Under the pieces are notes generated by a model, which searched no databases, was not told the origin of the DNA, and saw nothing but the letters and a program-made list of their open reading frames with translations. A program made the translations under genes and the position numbers. A stretch of 64,000 nt of DNA from Chryseobacterium binzhouense (GTDB lineage: Bacteria; Bacteroidota; Bacteroidia; Flavobacteriales; Weeksellaceae): NCBI RefSeq assembly GCF_007474545.1, contig NZ_VKOG01000001.1:1054001-1118000 (forward strand), written 5' to 3'. How positions within the stretch are numbered: the stretch's first letter is position 1; each line of letters starts with the position of its first letter. Positions 34,922-44,869 of the stretch are shown here, in pieces.

Positions 34922-35005
34922 ATGATGACATTTATACTCACGTTATCAGGAATTTTCCTGTTTATCATCTTTTTTTTAACAGTTAAATATTTTGAAAAGA
35001 TATGA
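34922..35005 (+). CDS. 27-residue membrane peptide upstream of kdpF
   Basis: MMTFILTLSGIFLFIIFF followed by a short charged end (KYFEKI): a single membrane span. Its stop codon overlaps the kdpF start (ATGA), which argues for translational coupling and real expression. Family unknown. Confidence 0.5.
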   Translation: MMTFILTLSGIFLFIIFFLTVKYFEKI

Positions 35006-35079
35006 TTGCATTATTCATCATTGCGATAGCCGTATTCGGATATATGTGCTACGTGCTGATAAAACCAGAAAAATTTTAA
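35002..35079 (+). CDS. kdpF: KdpF small subunit of the potassium-transporting ATPase
   Basis: A 25-residue peptide, MIALFIIAIAVFGYMCYVLI ending KPEKF. A single span with the YVLIKPEKF end is typical of KdpF, which stabilises the KdpFABC complex. It overlaps the preceding ORF by four bases and precedes kdpA by 77 bases. Confidence 0.8.
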   Translation: MIALFIIAIAVFGYMCYVLIKPEKF

Positions 35080-35084
35080 AAAGT

Positions 35085-35147
35085 AAAAATGTGAGAAGTT
35101 AAAATTTAAGGTCAATCCTTCGTACGTTTTACATCTCACTTCTAACG
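35085..35147. repeat. GTGAGAAGT-type inverted repeat between kdpF and kdpA
   Basis: AAAAATGTGAGAAGTTAAAA on the left and TTTTACATCTCACTTCTAAC on the right form imperfect inverted arms. The same simple motif family returns at 40669-40812 in this operon. Confidence 0.45.
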
Positions 35148-35156
35148 AATATAATT

Positions 35157-36854
35157 ATGAATACAGAAATTTTAGGAATTATCCTGATGTTTGCTATCAC
35201 CGTAACTCTGGCGATACCCTTAGGAAGATACATAGGAAAGATCTTTACCAAAGAAAAAACCTGGCTGGATGGGATTTTTAACCCAATCGACAAATTATTT
35301 TACAAAATTTCAGGAATTGATCCCGAAAAGGAAATGAACTGGAAGCAGCATCTTGCCGCATTGCTTACCATTAATGCGGTTTGGTTTCTCATTTCAATGT
35401 TTGTACTTACCAATATGAGCTGGCTTCCCCTGAATCCCGACAACAACCCTTCAATGAGCGGAGATTTGGCTTTTAATACCGCCGTAAGTTTTGTGACCAA
35501 CACCAACCTTCAGCATTATTCGGGAGAATCCGGATTGTCTTACTTAGGACAATTAACCTTAATGCTTTGGCAGTTTATTTCTGCAGGTTGTGGTATTGCG
35601 ATTGCCGCTGTGGTTTTCCTTGCCATGAAAGAGAAAACGACTGATAAATTGGGGAATTTTTATTTTCTATTCATCAGAACCTGCACCAGAATTTTATTTC
35701 CGGTTGCAGTAATTGTAGCTTCATTATTGGCTCTAAACGGTACTCCGATGACGTTTGAAGGTAAGGAAAAAATTATTACTCTTCAGGGAGATGAGGTTGA
35801 GGTAAGCCGTGGTCCGGTGGCAGGATTTGTAGCAATCAAACAGTTAGGAACCAATGGTGGGGGTTTTTTTGGACCTAACTCTTCGCATCCGCTGGAAAAT
35901 CCTAGCTATTTTACTAACATGGTCGAAACCATATCGATTATGCTGATTCCGATAGCGATGGTATTTGCAATGGGTTATGTTTTAAAAAGAAAAAAGCTGG
36001 CGTTGACTGTTTTCGGAGTAATGACCGTTGGATTTTTACTTTTATTGATTCCAACAGTAATTAACGAAATGAATGGCAATTCAGCTATTGAAAAAATGGG
36101 AATTACTCAGAATTTGGGTAGTATGGAAGGAAAAGAAGTTCGATTCGGACCGGCTGCTTCCGCATATTGGGCAATCAATACAACGGTGACGAGTAATGGT
36201 TCCGTTAATTCCATGCACGATTCATTAACCCCGCTTTCCGGAATGAATGCTATGCTCGGGATGATGGTGAATGCATTTTACGGAGGTGTTGGTGTTGGTT
36301 TTCTTAATTTTTACATCTTCATTATCCTGGCGGTTTTCATCAGCGGATTGATGGTCGGCAGAACACCGGAATTTCTTGGTAAAAAAGTCGAAGCCAAGGA
36401 AATGAAAATTGCCATGATGATTGCACTTCTTCATCCTTTTCTAATTCTTACAGGAACTGCCATCTCCAGTTTTATGGTTGCACACAATCCCGATGAATAC
36501 GGAAGCTGGCTAAATAATCCTGGGTTTCACGGTTTCAGCGAAATGTTGTATGAGTTTACCTCATCCAGTGCCAACAACGGAAGCGGTTTCGAAGGATTGG
36601 GAGACAACACACCATTCTGGAATATTGCCTGCGGAATCGTAATGCTGATGGCAAGATATTTACCGATTATCGGTCCGGTAGCTATTGCAGGAAGCCTTGC
36701 TGCCAAAAAATACATTCCTGAAAGCGCGGGAACTTTAAAAACAGATACCGCAACATTCGGCTTAATGGTATTTGTAGTAATTGCTATTGTAGCAGCTTTA
36801 TCATTCTTCCCGGCTCTGGCTTTGGGACCTATCGCTGAATATTTTTCAATGTAA
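35157..36854 (+). CDS. kdpA: Potassium-transporting ATPase subunit KdpA
   Basis: A 565-residue polytopic membrane protein, the potassium channel-like subunit. Selectivity-filter regions are recognisable (SFVTNTNLQHYSGE, TNGGGFFGPNSSHPLENP, TVTSNGSVNSMHDS, SANNGSGFEGL). GFFGPNS replaces the more common GFFNANS. Length matches the family. It couples with KdpB in high-affinity K+ uptake. kdpB starts 15 bases downstream. Confidence 0.97.
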   Translation: MNTEILGIILMFAITVTLAIPLGRYIGKIFTKEKTWLDGIFNPIDKLFYKISGIDPEKEMNWKQHLAALLTINAVWFLISMFVLTNMSWLPLNPDNNPSMSGDLAFNTAVSFVTNTNLQHYSGESGLSYLGQLTLMLWQFISAGCGIAIAAVVFLAMKEKTTDKLGNFYFLFIRTCTRILFPVAVIVASLLALNGTPMTFEGKEKIITLQGDEVEVSRGPVAGFVAIKQLGTNGGGFFGPNSSHPLENPSYFTNMVETISIMLIPIAMVFAMGYVLKRKKLALTVFGVMTVGFLLLLIPTVINEMNGNSAIEKMGITQNLGSMEGKEVRFGPAASAYWAINTTVTSNGSVNSMHDSLTPLSGMNAMLGMMVNAFYGGVGVGFLNFYIFIILAVFISGLMVGRTPEFLGKKVEAKEMKIAMMIALLHPFLILTGTAISSFMVAHNPDEYGSWLNNPGFHGFSEMLYEFTSSSANNGSGFEGLGDNTPFWNIACGIVMLMARYLPIIGPVAIAGSLAAKKYIPESAGTLKTDTATFGLMVFVVIAIVAALSFFPALALGPIAEYFSM

Positions 36855-36869
36855 TTAATTATTAAAACA

Positions 36870-38891
36870 ATGAAAGGAAATAACAATTTGTTTCAGGCAG
36901 AATTAGTCAATGAGGCACTGAAACAATCAATTATAAAACTTCACCCTTCAAAAATGTTCCGCAACCCGGTGATGTTTATGGTATACATCGGAACTCTGGT
37001 AATGACCGGAGTATGTATCTGGATTGCGATGGGTGAAAAAAGCCAGGGAAGCCTGGGGTACAATATCATCGTAACCTTTATTTTATTCATCACGCTTTTT
37101 TTTGCCAATTTTGCAGAGGCTATCGCTGAAGCAAGAGGTAAAGCACAGGCGGATTCTTTAAGAAAAACAAGAGAAGAAACTCCAGCTAAAATACTGGCTT
37201 CAAATGGAGAAGTTAAAATAGTTCCGTCCAATCAGCTTAGAAAAGGAGATGTATTTGTTTGTGAAGCAGGAGACATCATCCCGTCTGACGGAGAAATTAT
37301 CGAAGGTTTGGCTACGATTGACGAAAGTGCCATTACGGGAGAATCTGCTCCGGTAATCCGTGAATCTGGCGGAGATAAAAGCAGTGTAACCGGAGGAACA
37401 AAAGTGCTTTCTGATAAAATTAAAGTAAAAGTAACAACAGAGCCTGGGGAAAGCTTCCTTGATAAAATGATTGCTTTGGTGGAAGGTGCTTCCAGGCAGA
37501 AGACACCCAATGAAATTGCTTTAACCATTCTTTTGGCAGGTTTCACATTGGTTTTCATCATTGTAACGGTCACTTTAAAACCTTTCGGTGATTACGCCAA
37601 TACACCGATCACGATTGCGGCGTTCATCTCCTTATTTGTTTGTCTGATCCCAACAACGATTGGAGGATTATTATCAGCCATCGGTATTGCAGGAATGGAC
37701 AGAGCTTTAAGAGCCAATGTGATCACCAAAAGTGGTAAAGCGGTAGAAACTGCAGGAGATATTGACGTTCTTTTATTGGACAAAACAGGAACTATCACGA
37801 TCGGAAACAGAAAGGCTACTCATTTTTATCCGGCAAACAGCATAGACGAAGCCGTTTTAGTTAAAGCAGCCGTACTCAGCTCAATGGCCGACGATACACC
37901 GGAAGGAAAATCAATTATTGAACTCGCAGGTATCAATCCTTTGAGCTATGAAGTAAAAGAACCGCAATTCATCAGTTTTACGGCAGAAACAAGAAGTTCG
38001 GGAATTGATTATGAAAACATACGAATCAGAAAAGGAGCAACTGACGCAATTAAAAATATTGTTACAAATTCGGGCAATCTATTTCCGGCAGAGGTTGAGC
38101 AAAAGGTCAGAGAAATCTCGCAAAACGGAGGAACACCGCTCGTGGTTTCAGAGAATGAAAGAGCGCTTGGGGTTATAGAACTTCAGGATATCATCAAGCC
38201 GGGAATCAAAGAACGTTTTGACCGTTTAAGAAAAATGGGAATCAAAACCGTTATGGTTACGGGAGACAATCCTTTAACTGCCAAATTTATTGCTGAAAAA
38301 GCCGGTGTAGATGATTTTATCGCAGAGGCAAAACCTGAAGATAAAATGAATTACATCAAAAAAGAGCAATCGGAAGGAAGATTGGTAGCGATGATGGGAG
38401 ACGGAACCAACGATGCTCCAGCTCTTGCTCAGGCAGACGTAGGTGTTGCGATGAACAGCGGAACACAGGCTGCCAAAGAAGCCGGAAATATGGTGGATTT
38501 GGATAACGACCCGACTAAACTGATTGAAGTGGTTGAAATCGGAAAGCAGTTATTGATGACCCGTGGAACGCTTACAACATTCAGTATTGCGAATGACGTA
38601 GCCAAATATTTTGCAATCGTTCCGGCATTGTTTATTGCTTCGATTCCGGCATTGCAGGGTCTTAATATTATGGGACTTCATTCTCCGGAATCAGCGATTC
38701 TTTCTGCAGTAATTTTCAACGCGATTGTCATCCCGATGCTGATTCCTCTGGCTTTGAAAGGTGTAGCTTATAAACCAATTGGAGCTAGTGCATTATTGAG
38801 AAGAAATCTTCTGATTTACGGTTTGGGAGGTGTTTTAATACCATTTATCGGAATCAAATTAATTGATTTACTCGTGTCAGTATTTATTTAA
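36870..38891 (+). CDS. kdpB: Potassium-transporting ATPase ATP-binding subunit KdpB
   Basis: A 673-residue P-type ATPase: actuator motif TGES ([12 protein letters not shown], near 155), phosphorylation motif DKTGTIT near 304, nucleotide-binding residues, and the hinge [18 protein letters not shown] near 510. Four N-terminal and three C-terminal membrane spans are apparent. It energises KdpA. Complete, with no missing catalytic residues. kdpC follows after 113 bases. Confidence 0.98.
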   Translation: MKGNNNLFQAELVNEALKQSIIKLHPSKMFRNPVMFMVYIGTLVMTGVCIWIAMGEKSQGSLGYNIIVTFILFITLFFANFAEAIAEARGKAQADSLRKTREETPAKILASNGEVKIVPSNQLRKGDVFVCEAGDIIPSDGEIIEGLATIDESAITGESAPVIRESGGDKSSVTGGTKVLSDKIKVKVTTEPGESFLDKMIALVEGASRQKTPNEIALTILLAGFTLVFIIVTVTLKPFGDYANTPITIAAFISLFVCLIPTTIGGLLSAIGIAGMDRALRANVITKSGKAVETAGDIDVLLLDKTGTITIGNRKATHFYPANSIDEAVLVKAAVLSSMADDTPEGKSIIELAGINPLSYEVKEPQFISFTAETRSSGIDYENIRIRKGATDAIKNIVTNSGNLFPAEVEQKVREISQNGGTPLVVSENERALGVIELQDIIKPGIKERFDRLRKMGIKTVMVTGDNPLTAKFIAEKAGVDDFIAEAKPEDKMNYIKKEQSEGRLVAMMGDGTNDAPALAQADVGVAMNSGTQAAKEAGNMVDLDNDPTKLIEVVEIGKQLLMTRGTLTTFSIANDVAKYFAIVPALFIASIPALQGLNIMGLHSPESAILSAVIFNAIVIPMLIPLALKGVAYKPIGASALLRRNLLIYGLGGVLIPFIGIKLIDLLVSVFI

Positions 38892-39004
38892 ACTAAAAAT
38901 AATTAATGTTAGGACACCGGTACAGGTGGATTTATCTGAAATTTTAATAGTAAATTACTATCCATCTGCCCGGATTCTAACAATCAATTTTAACAATAAA
39001 AGAA

Positions 39005-39565
39005 ATGAAACAAAATATATTACCAGCCATCAGATTAACACTTTTCTGCGCTGTATTTTTCTCAGGAATCTACACATTTCTCATCTATGGAATCGCTCAG
39101 ACTGCCCCGAATAACGGAAAAGGAGAAATCATTGAGCATAATGGGAAAAAATTTTACGCTAATGTAGGACAGAAATTCGATAAAGACGAATATTTTTGGT
39201 CTCGTCCGTCGGCTGTAGATTACAACGCTGCGGGAGCAGGGGGAAGTAATAAAGGACCTTCAAATCCTGATTACCTAAAAGAAGTTGAAGGCAGGATTGA
39301 AAACTTTATGAAGCACAATCCAACGGTTAAGAAATCTGAAATCCCTTCTGATATTGTGACGGCGAGTGGAGCGGGTTTGGATCCGAATATTTCGGTTCAG
39401 GCCGCTAAGGTTCAGGCTCAAAGAATTGCCAACGTTAGAAAAATTGACCTCAGCAGGGTGAATTCACTCATCCAAAACAGTATCGAACCTCCTTTCCTTG
39501 AGATGTTCGGAACAGAAAAAATCAATGTTTTAAAACTCAATATCGCATTAGACGGTTTGAAGTAA
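39005..39565 (+). CDS. kdpC: Potassium-transporting ATPase subunit KdpC
   Basis: A 186-residue protein with one N-terminal membrane anchor (about 7-30) and the conserved FWSRPSAVDYNAAGAGGSNKGPSNP and ASGAGLDPNISVQAAKVQAQRIA segments of KdpC. It stabilises the KdpFABC complex. A porin gene follows 15 bases later, so they share a transcript. Confidence 0.97.
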   Translation: MKQNILPAIRLTLFCAVFFSGIYTFLIYGIAQTAPNNGKGEIIEHNGKKFYANVGQKFDKDEYFWSRPSAVDYNAAGAGGSNKGPSNPDYLKEVEGRIENFMKHNPTVKKSEIPSDIVTASGAGLDPNISVQAAKVQAQRIANVRKIDLSRVNSLIQNSIEPPFLEMFGTEKINVLKLNIALDGLK

Positions 39566-39580
39566 ATTATATTACTAAAA

Positions 39581-40669
39581 ATGAAGAAATTATCATTACT
39601 TGCATTTGCAATGCTTGGCGCATTTTCTACACTGCACGCTCAGGAAGAAACAGAAACTAAAAACCCTTTAAAAATCTCTGGATATGCAGAGGTGTATTAC
39701 CAGTACGATTTCAATAATCCTGAAAACAACACAAGACCCGGATTTGTGTACAGCCACAACAGAAACAATGAGGTAAACCTTAATTTGGGATTTGTAAAGG
39801 CTAATTACGAAACCGAAAAATTCAGAGCCAATGTAGCTTTAGGTGTGGGAACTTACATGAATGCCAATTATGCGGCAGAACCGGGTGTTCTTAAAAATAT
39901 TTATGAGGCCAATGTTGGGGTAAAAATATCAAAAAACAAAAACCTCTGGATTGATGCGGGTGTAATGCCATCACATATCGGTTTTGAAAGTGCAGTAAGC
40001 AAAGATTGTTTTACTTTGACCAGAAGTATGTTGGCAGACAACTCGCCTTATTTTGAAAGCGGTGCCAAAATCTCTTACACCAGCGACAGCGGAAAATGGT
40101 TTGTAAGTGCTTTAGTTCTTAACGGATGGCAAAGAATCCAGCGTGTAGACGGAAATTCAACCGTAGCGTTCGGACATCAGTTGACTTATAAACCTAACGA
40201 TAAAATTACCCTGAACAGCAGTTCTTTCATCGGTAACGATAAGCCGGACAGCATCAGACAGGTGAGATACTTTCACAATCTGTACGGAAGTTTTCAAATC
40301 AGTAAAAAGTTTGCTCTGATTACAGGGTTCGACATCGGAGCTGAGCAGAATGCCAAAGGCAGCGAGCAATATAATATTTGGTATTCACCTGTGGTTATTG
40401 CAAAATACAGTCCTGCAGAAAAATTGAGTTTTGCTGCGAGAGGCGAATATTACCAAGATAAAAATGGTGTTATTGTGCCTACAGGAACAGAAAAAGGTTT
40501 TCAGACTTTTGGATATTCAATGAATGTAGATTACTGGATTCTTCCTAATTTGGTTTGGAGAACGGAAGTAAAAAACCTGAACAGCAAAGACCAGATTTTC
40601 TTTAACAGAGATAATGAATTAAGGAAAAATAATTTATCGGCTGTTACATCACTGGCTGTTAGCTTCTAA
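39581..40669 (+). CDS. Outer-membrane porin-like beta-barrel protein
   Basis: A 362-residue protein with signal peptide MKKLSLLAFAMLGAFSTLHAQ. It has alternating beta strands throughout (SGYAEVYYQYDF, RANVALGVGTYM, ISYTSDSGKWFVSALVL) and a C-terminal Phe (SLAVSF) required for outer-membrane insertion. It resembles the putative beta-barrel porin-2 type found in Bacteroidota kdp operons. Its place between kdpC and kdpD suggests it lets K+ cross the outer membrane when K+ is scarce; this is inference from context. Confidence 0.85.
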   Translation: MKKLSLLAFAMLGAFSTLHAQEETETKNPLKISGYAEVYYQYDFNNPENNTRPGFVYSHNRNNEVNLNLGFVKANYETEKFRANVALGVGTYMNANYAAEPGVLKNIYEANVGVKISKNKNLWIDAGVMPSHIGFESAVSKDCFTLTRSMLADNSPYFESGAKISYTSDSGKWFVSALVLNGWQRIQRVDGNSTVAFGHQLTYKPNDKITLNSSSFIGNDKPDSIRQVRYFHNLYGSFQISKKFALITGFDIGAEQNAKGSEQYNIWYSPVVIAKYSPAEKLSFAARGEYYQDKNGVIVPTGTEKGFQTFGYSMNVDYWILPNLVWRTEVKNLNSKDQIFFNRDNELRKNNLSAVTSLAVSF

Positions 40670-40812
40670 TAAGTGAGAAGTTTGAAGTGAAAATGTAAAA
40701 GTGGAAACGGTATTTATTGGTAAAAATTAAAGTTTTTTTTCTCACTTTAAGTCTTAATTTCTCGTTCTACATTACATATCACTTTTTTACTTCTAACTTT
40801 TTACTTCTAACT
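40669..40812. repeat. Complex inverted repeats of GTGAGAAGT/ACTTCTAAC units
   Basis: Left arm units AAGTGAGAAG and GAAGTGAAAATGTAAAAGTG (40671-40702) face right arm units ACATTACATATCACTTTTTT and ACTTCTAACTTTTTACTTCT (40769-40812). The 152-base gap between porin and kdpD genes would fold into a large intercistronic stem. Related units lie at 35085-35147. Confidence 0.5.
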
Positions 40813-40821
40813 GAAAAAATT

Positions 40822-41943
40822 ATGGACGAAAAAAAATCTGCTCAGGATTTCCTCAGTCTGATCAAAAAATCAAGACGCGGAAAATTCAAGATCTATATCG
40901 GGATGAGTGCAGGCGTCGGAAAAACTTATCGGATGCTGCAGGAAGCGCATTCACTTCTGTCAAACGGCATTGATGTAAAAATCGGTTATATTGAAACGCA
41001 TCACCGTAAGGAAACACACGCATTGCTGGAAGGTCTGCCAATCATTCCCAGAAGAAAATTGTTTTACAAAGGAAAAGAGCTGGATGAACTGGATGTACAA
41101 GCAGTCATTAATCTTCGTCCGGAAGTAGTGATTGTGGATGAATTAGCACATACCAATATAGAAGGCAGCAAAAACCAAAAACGATGGCAGGATGTTTTAG
41201 AAATTCTGGAAGCAGGAATTAATGTCATTAGTGCGGTTAACATTCAGCATATCGAAAGCCTGAATGAAGACATCAAAAGCATAACGGATATCGAAGTAAA
41301 AGAAAGGATTCCCGACAGCGTTTTGGCTCAGGCGGATGAGGTAGTGAACATCGACCTGACCGCAGAAGAGCTGATTGACCGACTGAAAGCTGGAAAAATA
41401 TATGATCAATCAAAAATCAATTCTGCACTGAGCAATTTCTTTAAAAGTGAAAACATCCTCCAGCTTCGTGAATTAGCTTTAAAAGAAGTGGCATCACAAG
41501 TGCAGCGAAAAGTGGAAACAGAAGTGTCGGTCATTAAAAATATCCGGAAAGAACGTTTTCTGGCCTGCATCAGTTCCAATGAAAAAACCGCAAAAAATGT
41601 GATCCGAAAAGCGGCAAGACTTGCGAATTATTACAACAGTCAGTGGTATCTGCTGTATGTTCAGATTCCAAAGGAAAAACCGGATAAAATTGCGCTGGAT
41701 AAGCAGAGATATCTTATTAATAATTTTAAATTAGCAACAGAATTGGGAGCAGAAATTATCAAGGTTGAAGGCTCAAATGTTGCACAAACCATTATGCAGC
41801 AATGCGAGGATAGGAAAATTACGACTGTATGCATCGGGAAACCTCATCTCAGTATCTGGAAAATCATTGCTGCAACAGATACTTTCAATTCACTGCTCAA
41901 TAAATTATCAAAAGAAAATATAGACTTAGTTATATTAAGTTGA
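40822..41943 (+). CDS. kdpD: Separate KdpD sensor half (KdpD domain plus USP domain)
   Basis: A 373-residue cytoplasmic protein corresponding only to the N-terminal sensor of KdpD. The KdpD domain has Walker A GMSAGVGKTYRML at about 28-40, GYIETHHRKET and VDELAHTN; a universal-stress-protein-like domain covers about 245-373. The DUF4118 membrane spans and kinase core of full-length KdpD are absent. ATG at 40822 is preferred over an upstream open stretch that overlaps repeat DNA. The kinase function is presumably provided by the separate gene at 42360. Confidence 0.92.
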   Translation: MDEKKSAQDFLSLIKKSRRGKFKIYIGMSAGVGKTYRMLQEAHSLLSNGIDVKIGYIETHHRKETHALLEGLPIIPRRKLFYKGKELDELDVQAVINLRPEVVIVDELAHTNIEGSKNQKRWQDVLEILEAGINVISAVNIQHIESLNEDIKSITDIEVKERIPDSVLAQADEVVNIDLTAEELIDRLKAGKIYDQSKINSALSNFFKSENILQLRELALKEVASQVQRKVETEVSVIKNIRKERFLACISSNEKTAKNVIRKAARLANYYNSQWYLLYVQIPKEKPDKIALDKQRYLINNFKLATELGAEIIKVEGSNVAQTIMQQCEDRKITTVCIGKPHLSIWKIIAATDTFNSLLNKLSKENIDLVILS

Positions 41944-41960
41944 AAATTTAAAATTGAAAT

Positions 41961-42323
41961 ATGAAAAATCAAAATATTTTAAAAGATAAGTCTTACCTTT
42001 TTGCGGTAAGAATTGTAAAGTTTTATAAATTTTTGAAAGACGATAAAAAAGAGTTTATTCTATCAAAACAAGTTTTAAGGAGCGGAACTTCTATCGGTGC
42101 AATGGTGGAAGAAGCTTTGCAGGGAGAAAGTAAAATGGATTTTATTCATAAACTTTCAATTGCAAACAAGGAAGCAAATGAAACGAGATATTGGATAAGA
42201 TTATTGAAAGATACAGATTTTATAGACGAAAAATTATCACAGTCTCTTATTTTTGATTTGGAAGAATTGATAAAACTTTTGGTTTCAATCATTAAAACAA
42301 CTAAGAATTCTGTTGCTAAGTAA
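41961..42323 (+). CDS. Four-helix-bundle protein (23S rRNA-IVS type)
   Basis: A 120-residue helical protein with the signatures of the four-helix-bundle family: KSYLFAVRIVKFYKFL, VLRSGTSIGAMVEEAL, DFIHKLSIANKEANETRYWI and FDLEELIKLLVSIIKT. Members were first noted in 23S rRNA intervening sequences but are widespread as free-standing genes of unknown role. It is wedged between the KdpD sensor gene (17 bases) and the kinase gene (36 bases), splitting the sensor pair. Confidence 0.88.
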   Translation: MKNQNILKDKSYLFAVRIVKFYKFLKDDKKEFILSKQVLRSGTSIGAMVEEALQGESKMDFIHKLSIANKEANETRYWIRLLKDTDFIDEKLSQSLIFDLEELIKLLVSIIKTTKNSVAK

Positions 42324-42359
42324 TTTCAATTTCTAATTCACAATTATCAATTTATTAAA

Positions 42360-44090
42360 GTGAAAATTAAAACAAAACTCAATATTGGTGTCGGTTTGCT
42401 CTTTATCATGATTTTTGTATTGTCGGTTCTGAGCGGATGGTACATTAATCAATTGAAAAAAGATACCAATAACATCCTGAAAGCCAACTACAACACATTA
42501 GAATATTCCCGAAATATGCTTTTGGCGCTGGAGGAAATAAATTCTGACCCGCTTGCTTATCAGGTTTTTCAGAAATATTTACACAAACAGCAGAAAAATG
42601 TAACAGAATCCGGTGAGAAAGAAGCCACAGATAATGTTTCCGTACATTTTGAAGCATTGAAAAAAGACACCGGAAATATATTTCTTCAATCATCCATAAG
42701 AAAGGATATTGCAGAACTGATGCAGCTGAATATGAGTGCGATCGAACACAAAAGTAGCATTGCAGATTCTACTGCTGAAACTGCGATAATGGTAATTTCC
42801 GTTACGGGAATGCTGTGTTTCATTGTTGCGTTTATTCTTTTGGTAAATCTGCCGTCTAATATTGCGGATCCTATTAAGATTCTGACAGAAAGCATCCGGC
42901 AGATCGCCAATCAGAACTATAAAGAAAGGGTTCATTTCCAAAGCAAAAGTGAGTTTGGCGAACTGGCAAAATCCTTCAATACAATGGCGGAAAAACTTCA
43001 GGAATATTCTGAAAGTAAGCTGGATAAGATCATAAGAGGCAAAAAACGTATTGAGACTTTGATTGATAATATGCACGATCCCGTAATCGGTATTGATGAA
43101 AATAAAAAAGTGCTTTTTGTGAATGATGAAGCTCTTAAAATTACAGGATTGAAAAAAGAAGCTTTTGTAGGAAAACTGATTCAGGATGTAGCAGTAACCA
43201 ATGACCTTGTGAGAGATTTGATCAGAGAATTGATAAAGCCTGACAATATCAATCCAGATAAAGAACCTGTAAAAATATTTGCTGACAGTAAGGAAAGTTA
43301 TTTCGAAAAAGAAATAATTGATATTAACGTAGTTCCAACCGGAGAGCAGGAAAGCCGCTTTATTGGTCAGGTAATAATGCTGAGAAACATTACCCCTTTT
43401 AAAGAATTGGATTTAGCTAAAACCAACTTTTTAGGAACAGTCTCGCATGAATTTAAAACGCCAATTTCTTCTATTAAAATGGGCTTACAACTCTTAGAAA
43501 ACGAACAAATCGGAAACCTGAATAACGAGCAGAAAAATTTGGTGAATGGAATCAAAGAAGATGCTAACCGACTTCTGAAAATTACTGGTGAACTGCTCAA
43601 TATTACTCAGGTAGAAAGCGGTTCCATACAGTTGAATATAAAGTCTTCGGACATCAAAGCAATTATTGATGATGCCGTAAAAGCCAACAAGTCTGCCTCG
43701 GAACAGAAAAATATTCACATTAATGTTACAATTGATGATAATATTACAAACGTCTTGGCAGATAGTGAGAAAACATCCTGGGTTTTGAATAATCTGTTGT
43801 CTAATGCCATCCGCTATTCATATGAAAATGCTGAAATTGATATTGAGGTTTTCGGTGATAGTGAGCATATTTGTTTTTCGGTGCAGGATTATGGAAGAGG
43901 GATTGAAGAAGAATATTTAGACAGAATTTTTGAACGCTACTTTAAAATTCCGGGAACAAAAAAACAGGGGACAGGTCTTGGATTAAATATCAGCAAACAG
44001 TTTATTGAAGCACAAGGTGGAAAAATTACTGCTAAAAGCGAATTGGGAGCAGGAAGTATATTTACTTTTTTGTTGAAAAGAGATAAGTAA
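42360..44090 (+). CDS. HAMP-PAS sensor histidine kinase of the kdp locus
   Basis: A 576-residue kinase starting at GTG. Membrane spans at about 9-31 and 140-163 enclose a sensor region of about 110 residues; then HAMP (about 165-215), PAS (about 228-340), HisKA (LGTVSHEFKTPISSIKMGL, near 360) and HATPase_c (NNLLSNAIRYS, QDYGRGIEEE, GTGLGLNIS). It lies in the kdp transcript after the separate KdpD sensor and probably works with it. No KdpE follows; the NtrC-type protein at 33252 may receive the phosphate. Confidence 0.9.
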   Translation: MKIKTKLNIGVGLLFIMIFVLSVLSGWYINQLKKDTNNILKANYNTLEYSRNMLLALEEINSDPLAYQVFQKYLHKQQKNVTESGEKEATDNVSVHFEALKKDTGNIFLQSSIRKDIAELMQLNMSAIEHKSSIADSTAETAIMVISVTGMLCFIVAFILLVNLPSNIADPIKILTESIRQIANQNYKERVHFQSKSEFGELAKSFNTMAEKLQEYSESKLDKIIRGKKRIETLIDNMHDPVIGIDENKKVLFVNDEALKITGLKKEAFVGKLIQDVAVTNDLVRDLIRELIKPDNINPDKEPVKIFADSKESYFEKEIIDINVVPTGEQESRFIGQVIMLRNITPFKELDLAKTNFLGTVSHEFKTPISSIKMGLQLLENEQIGNLNNEQKNLVNGIKEDANRLLKITGELLNITQVESGSIQLNIKSSDIKAIIDDAVKANKSASEQKNIHINVTIDDNITNVLADSEKTSWVLNNLLSNAIRYSYENAEIDIEVFGDSEHICFSVQDYGRGIEEEYLDRIFERYFKIPGTKKQGTGLGLNISKQFIEAQGGKITAKSELGAGSIFTFLLKRDK

Positions 44091-44281
44091 TTTACTGAAT
44101 AAAGCCGCTTAAAATTAATCAGGCTAAGATTTGTTATTAAAAGTACCTTTTAAGGAACATTAATTGCACTATAATTTTGCATTCATAATACAATTATGAA
44201 GTTTAACTATTAATTACAAAGATAGTTTGTCATTAGAATGAACATCTCATGATAATCTGTTATAAAAATCACAAAATTATT

Positions 44282-44806
44282 ATGGAAAATTTGTTTTTTG
44301 ACAATTGGGAAAGTCTTGTCAGAACTTTTATAGTGGGATTATTAGGCTACTTCGCATTGATATTGATGCTTAGAATATCTGGTAAAAGAACATTATCACA
44401 AATGAAAGAATTTGATTTTATTGTTACCGTTGCTTTAGGCTCTACGTTGGCAACATTGTTATTAAGCAAAGAAGTTTCACTGGCAGACGGTATTTTAGCT
44501 CTTGCAATGCTAATCTCATTACAATACCTTTTGGCATATCTGTCTTTAAGATCCAATAAAGTTTCTAAACTCATCAGCTCAGATCCAACATTGTTGTTTT
44601 ACAAAGGAGAATTTCTTTGGAGCGCATTAAAAAAAGAAAGAGTAACAGAAGCAGAGGTGCGTTCTGCATTGCGTAGCAATCAAATTACTTCTCTGGAAAA
44701 TGTTGAAGCTGTTGTCATGGAAGCAAATGGTAAATTCACAGTAGTGAAAACGGGTTCGCTTTCAGATAAAGATTCGCCTTTGTCCAATGTAAAGAGAATT
44801 GATTGA
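44282..44806 (+). CDS. YetF/DUF421 membrane protein
   Basis: A 174-residue protein with two to three membrane spans in the first 85 residues, followed by a soluble domain (LISSDPTLLFYKGEFLWSALKKERVTEAEVRSALR) typical of DUF421/YetF. The canonical RISGKRTLSQM...FDFIVTVALGS segment is present. ATG at 44282 fits the family start; an ATG 33 bases upstream in frame is the alternative. Function is unknown. Confidence 0.88.
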   Translation: MENLFFDNWESLVRTFIVGLLGYFALILMLRISGKRTLSQMKEFDFIVTVALGSTLATLLLSKEVSLADGILALAMLISLQYLLAYLSLRSNKVSKLISSDPTLLFYKGEFLWSALKKERVTEAEVRSALRSNQITSLENVEAVVMEANGKFTVVKTGSLSDKDSPLSNVKRID

Positions 44807-44869
44807 TCTTCAATATTCCAAAAAAATTGTAATCATAGGTAAGTTGATTTGCTTATAAAAATTTGAACC

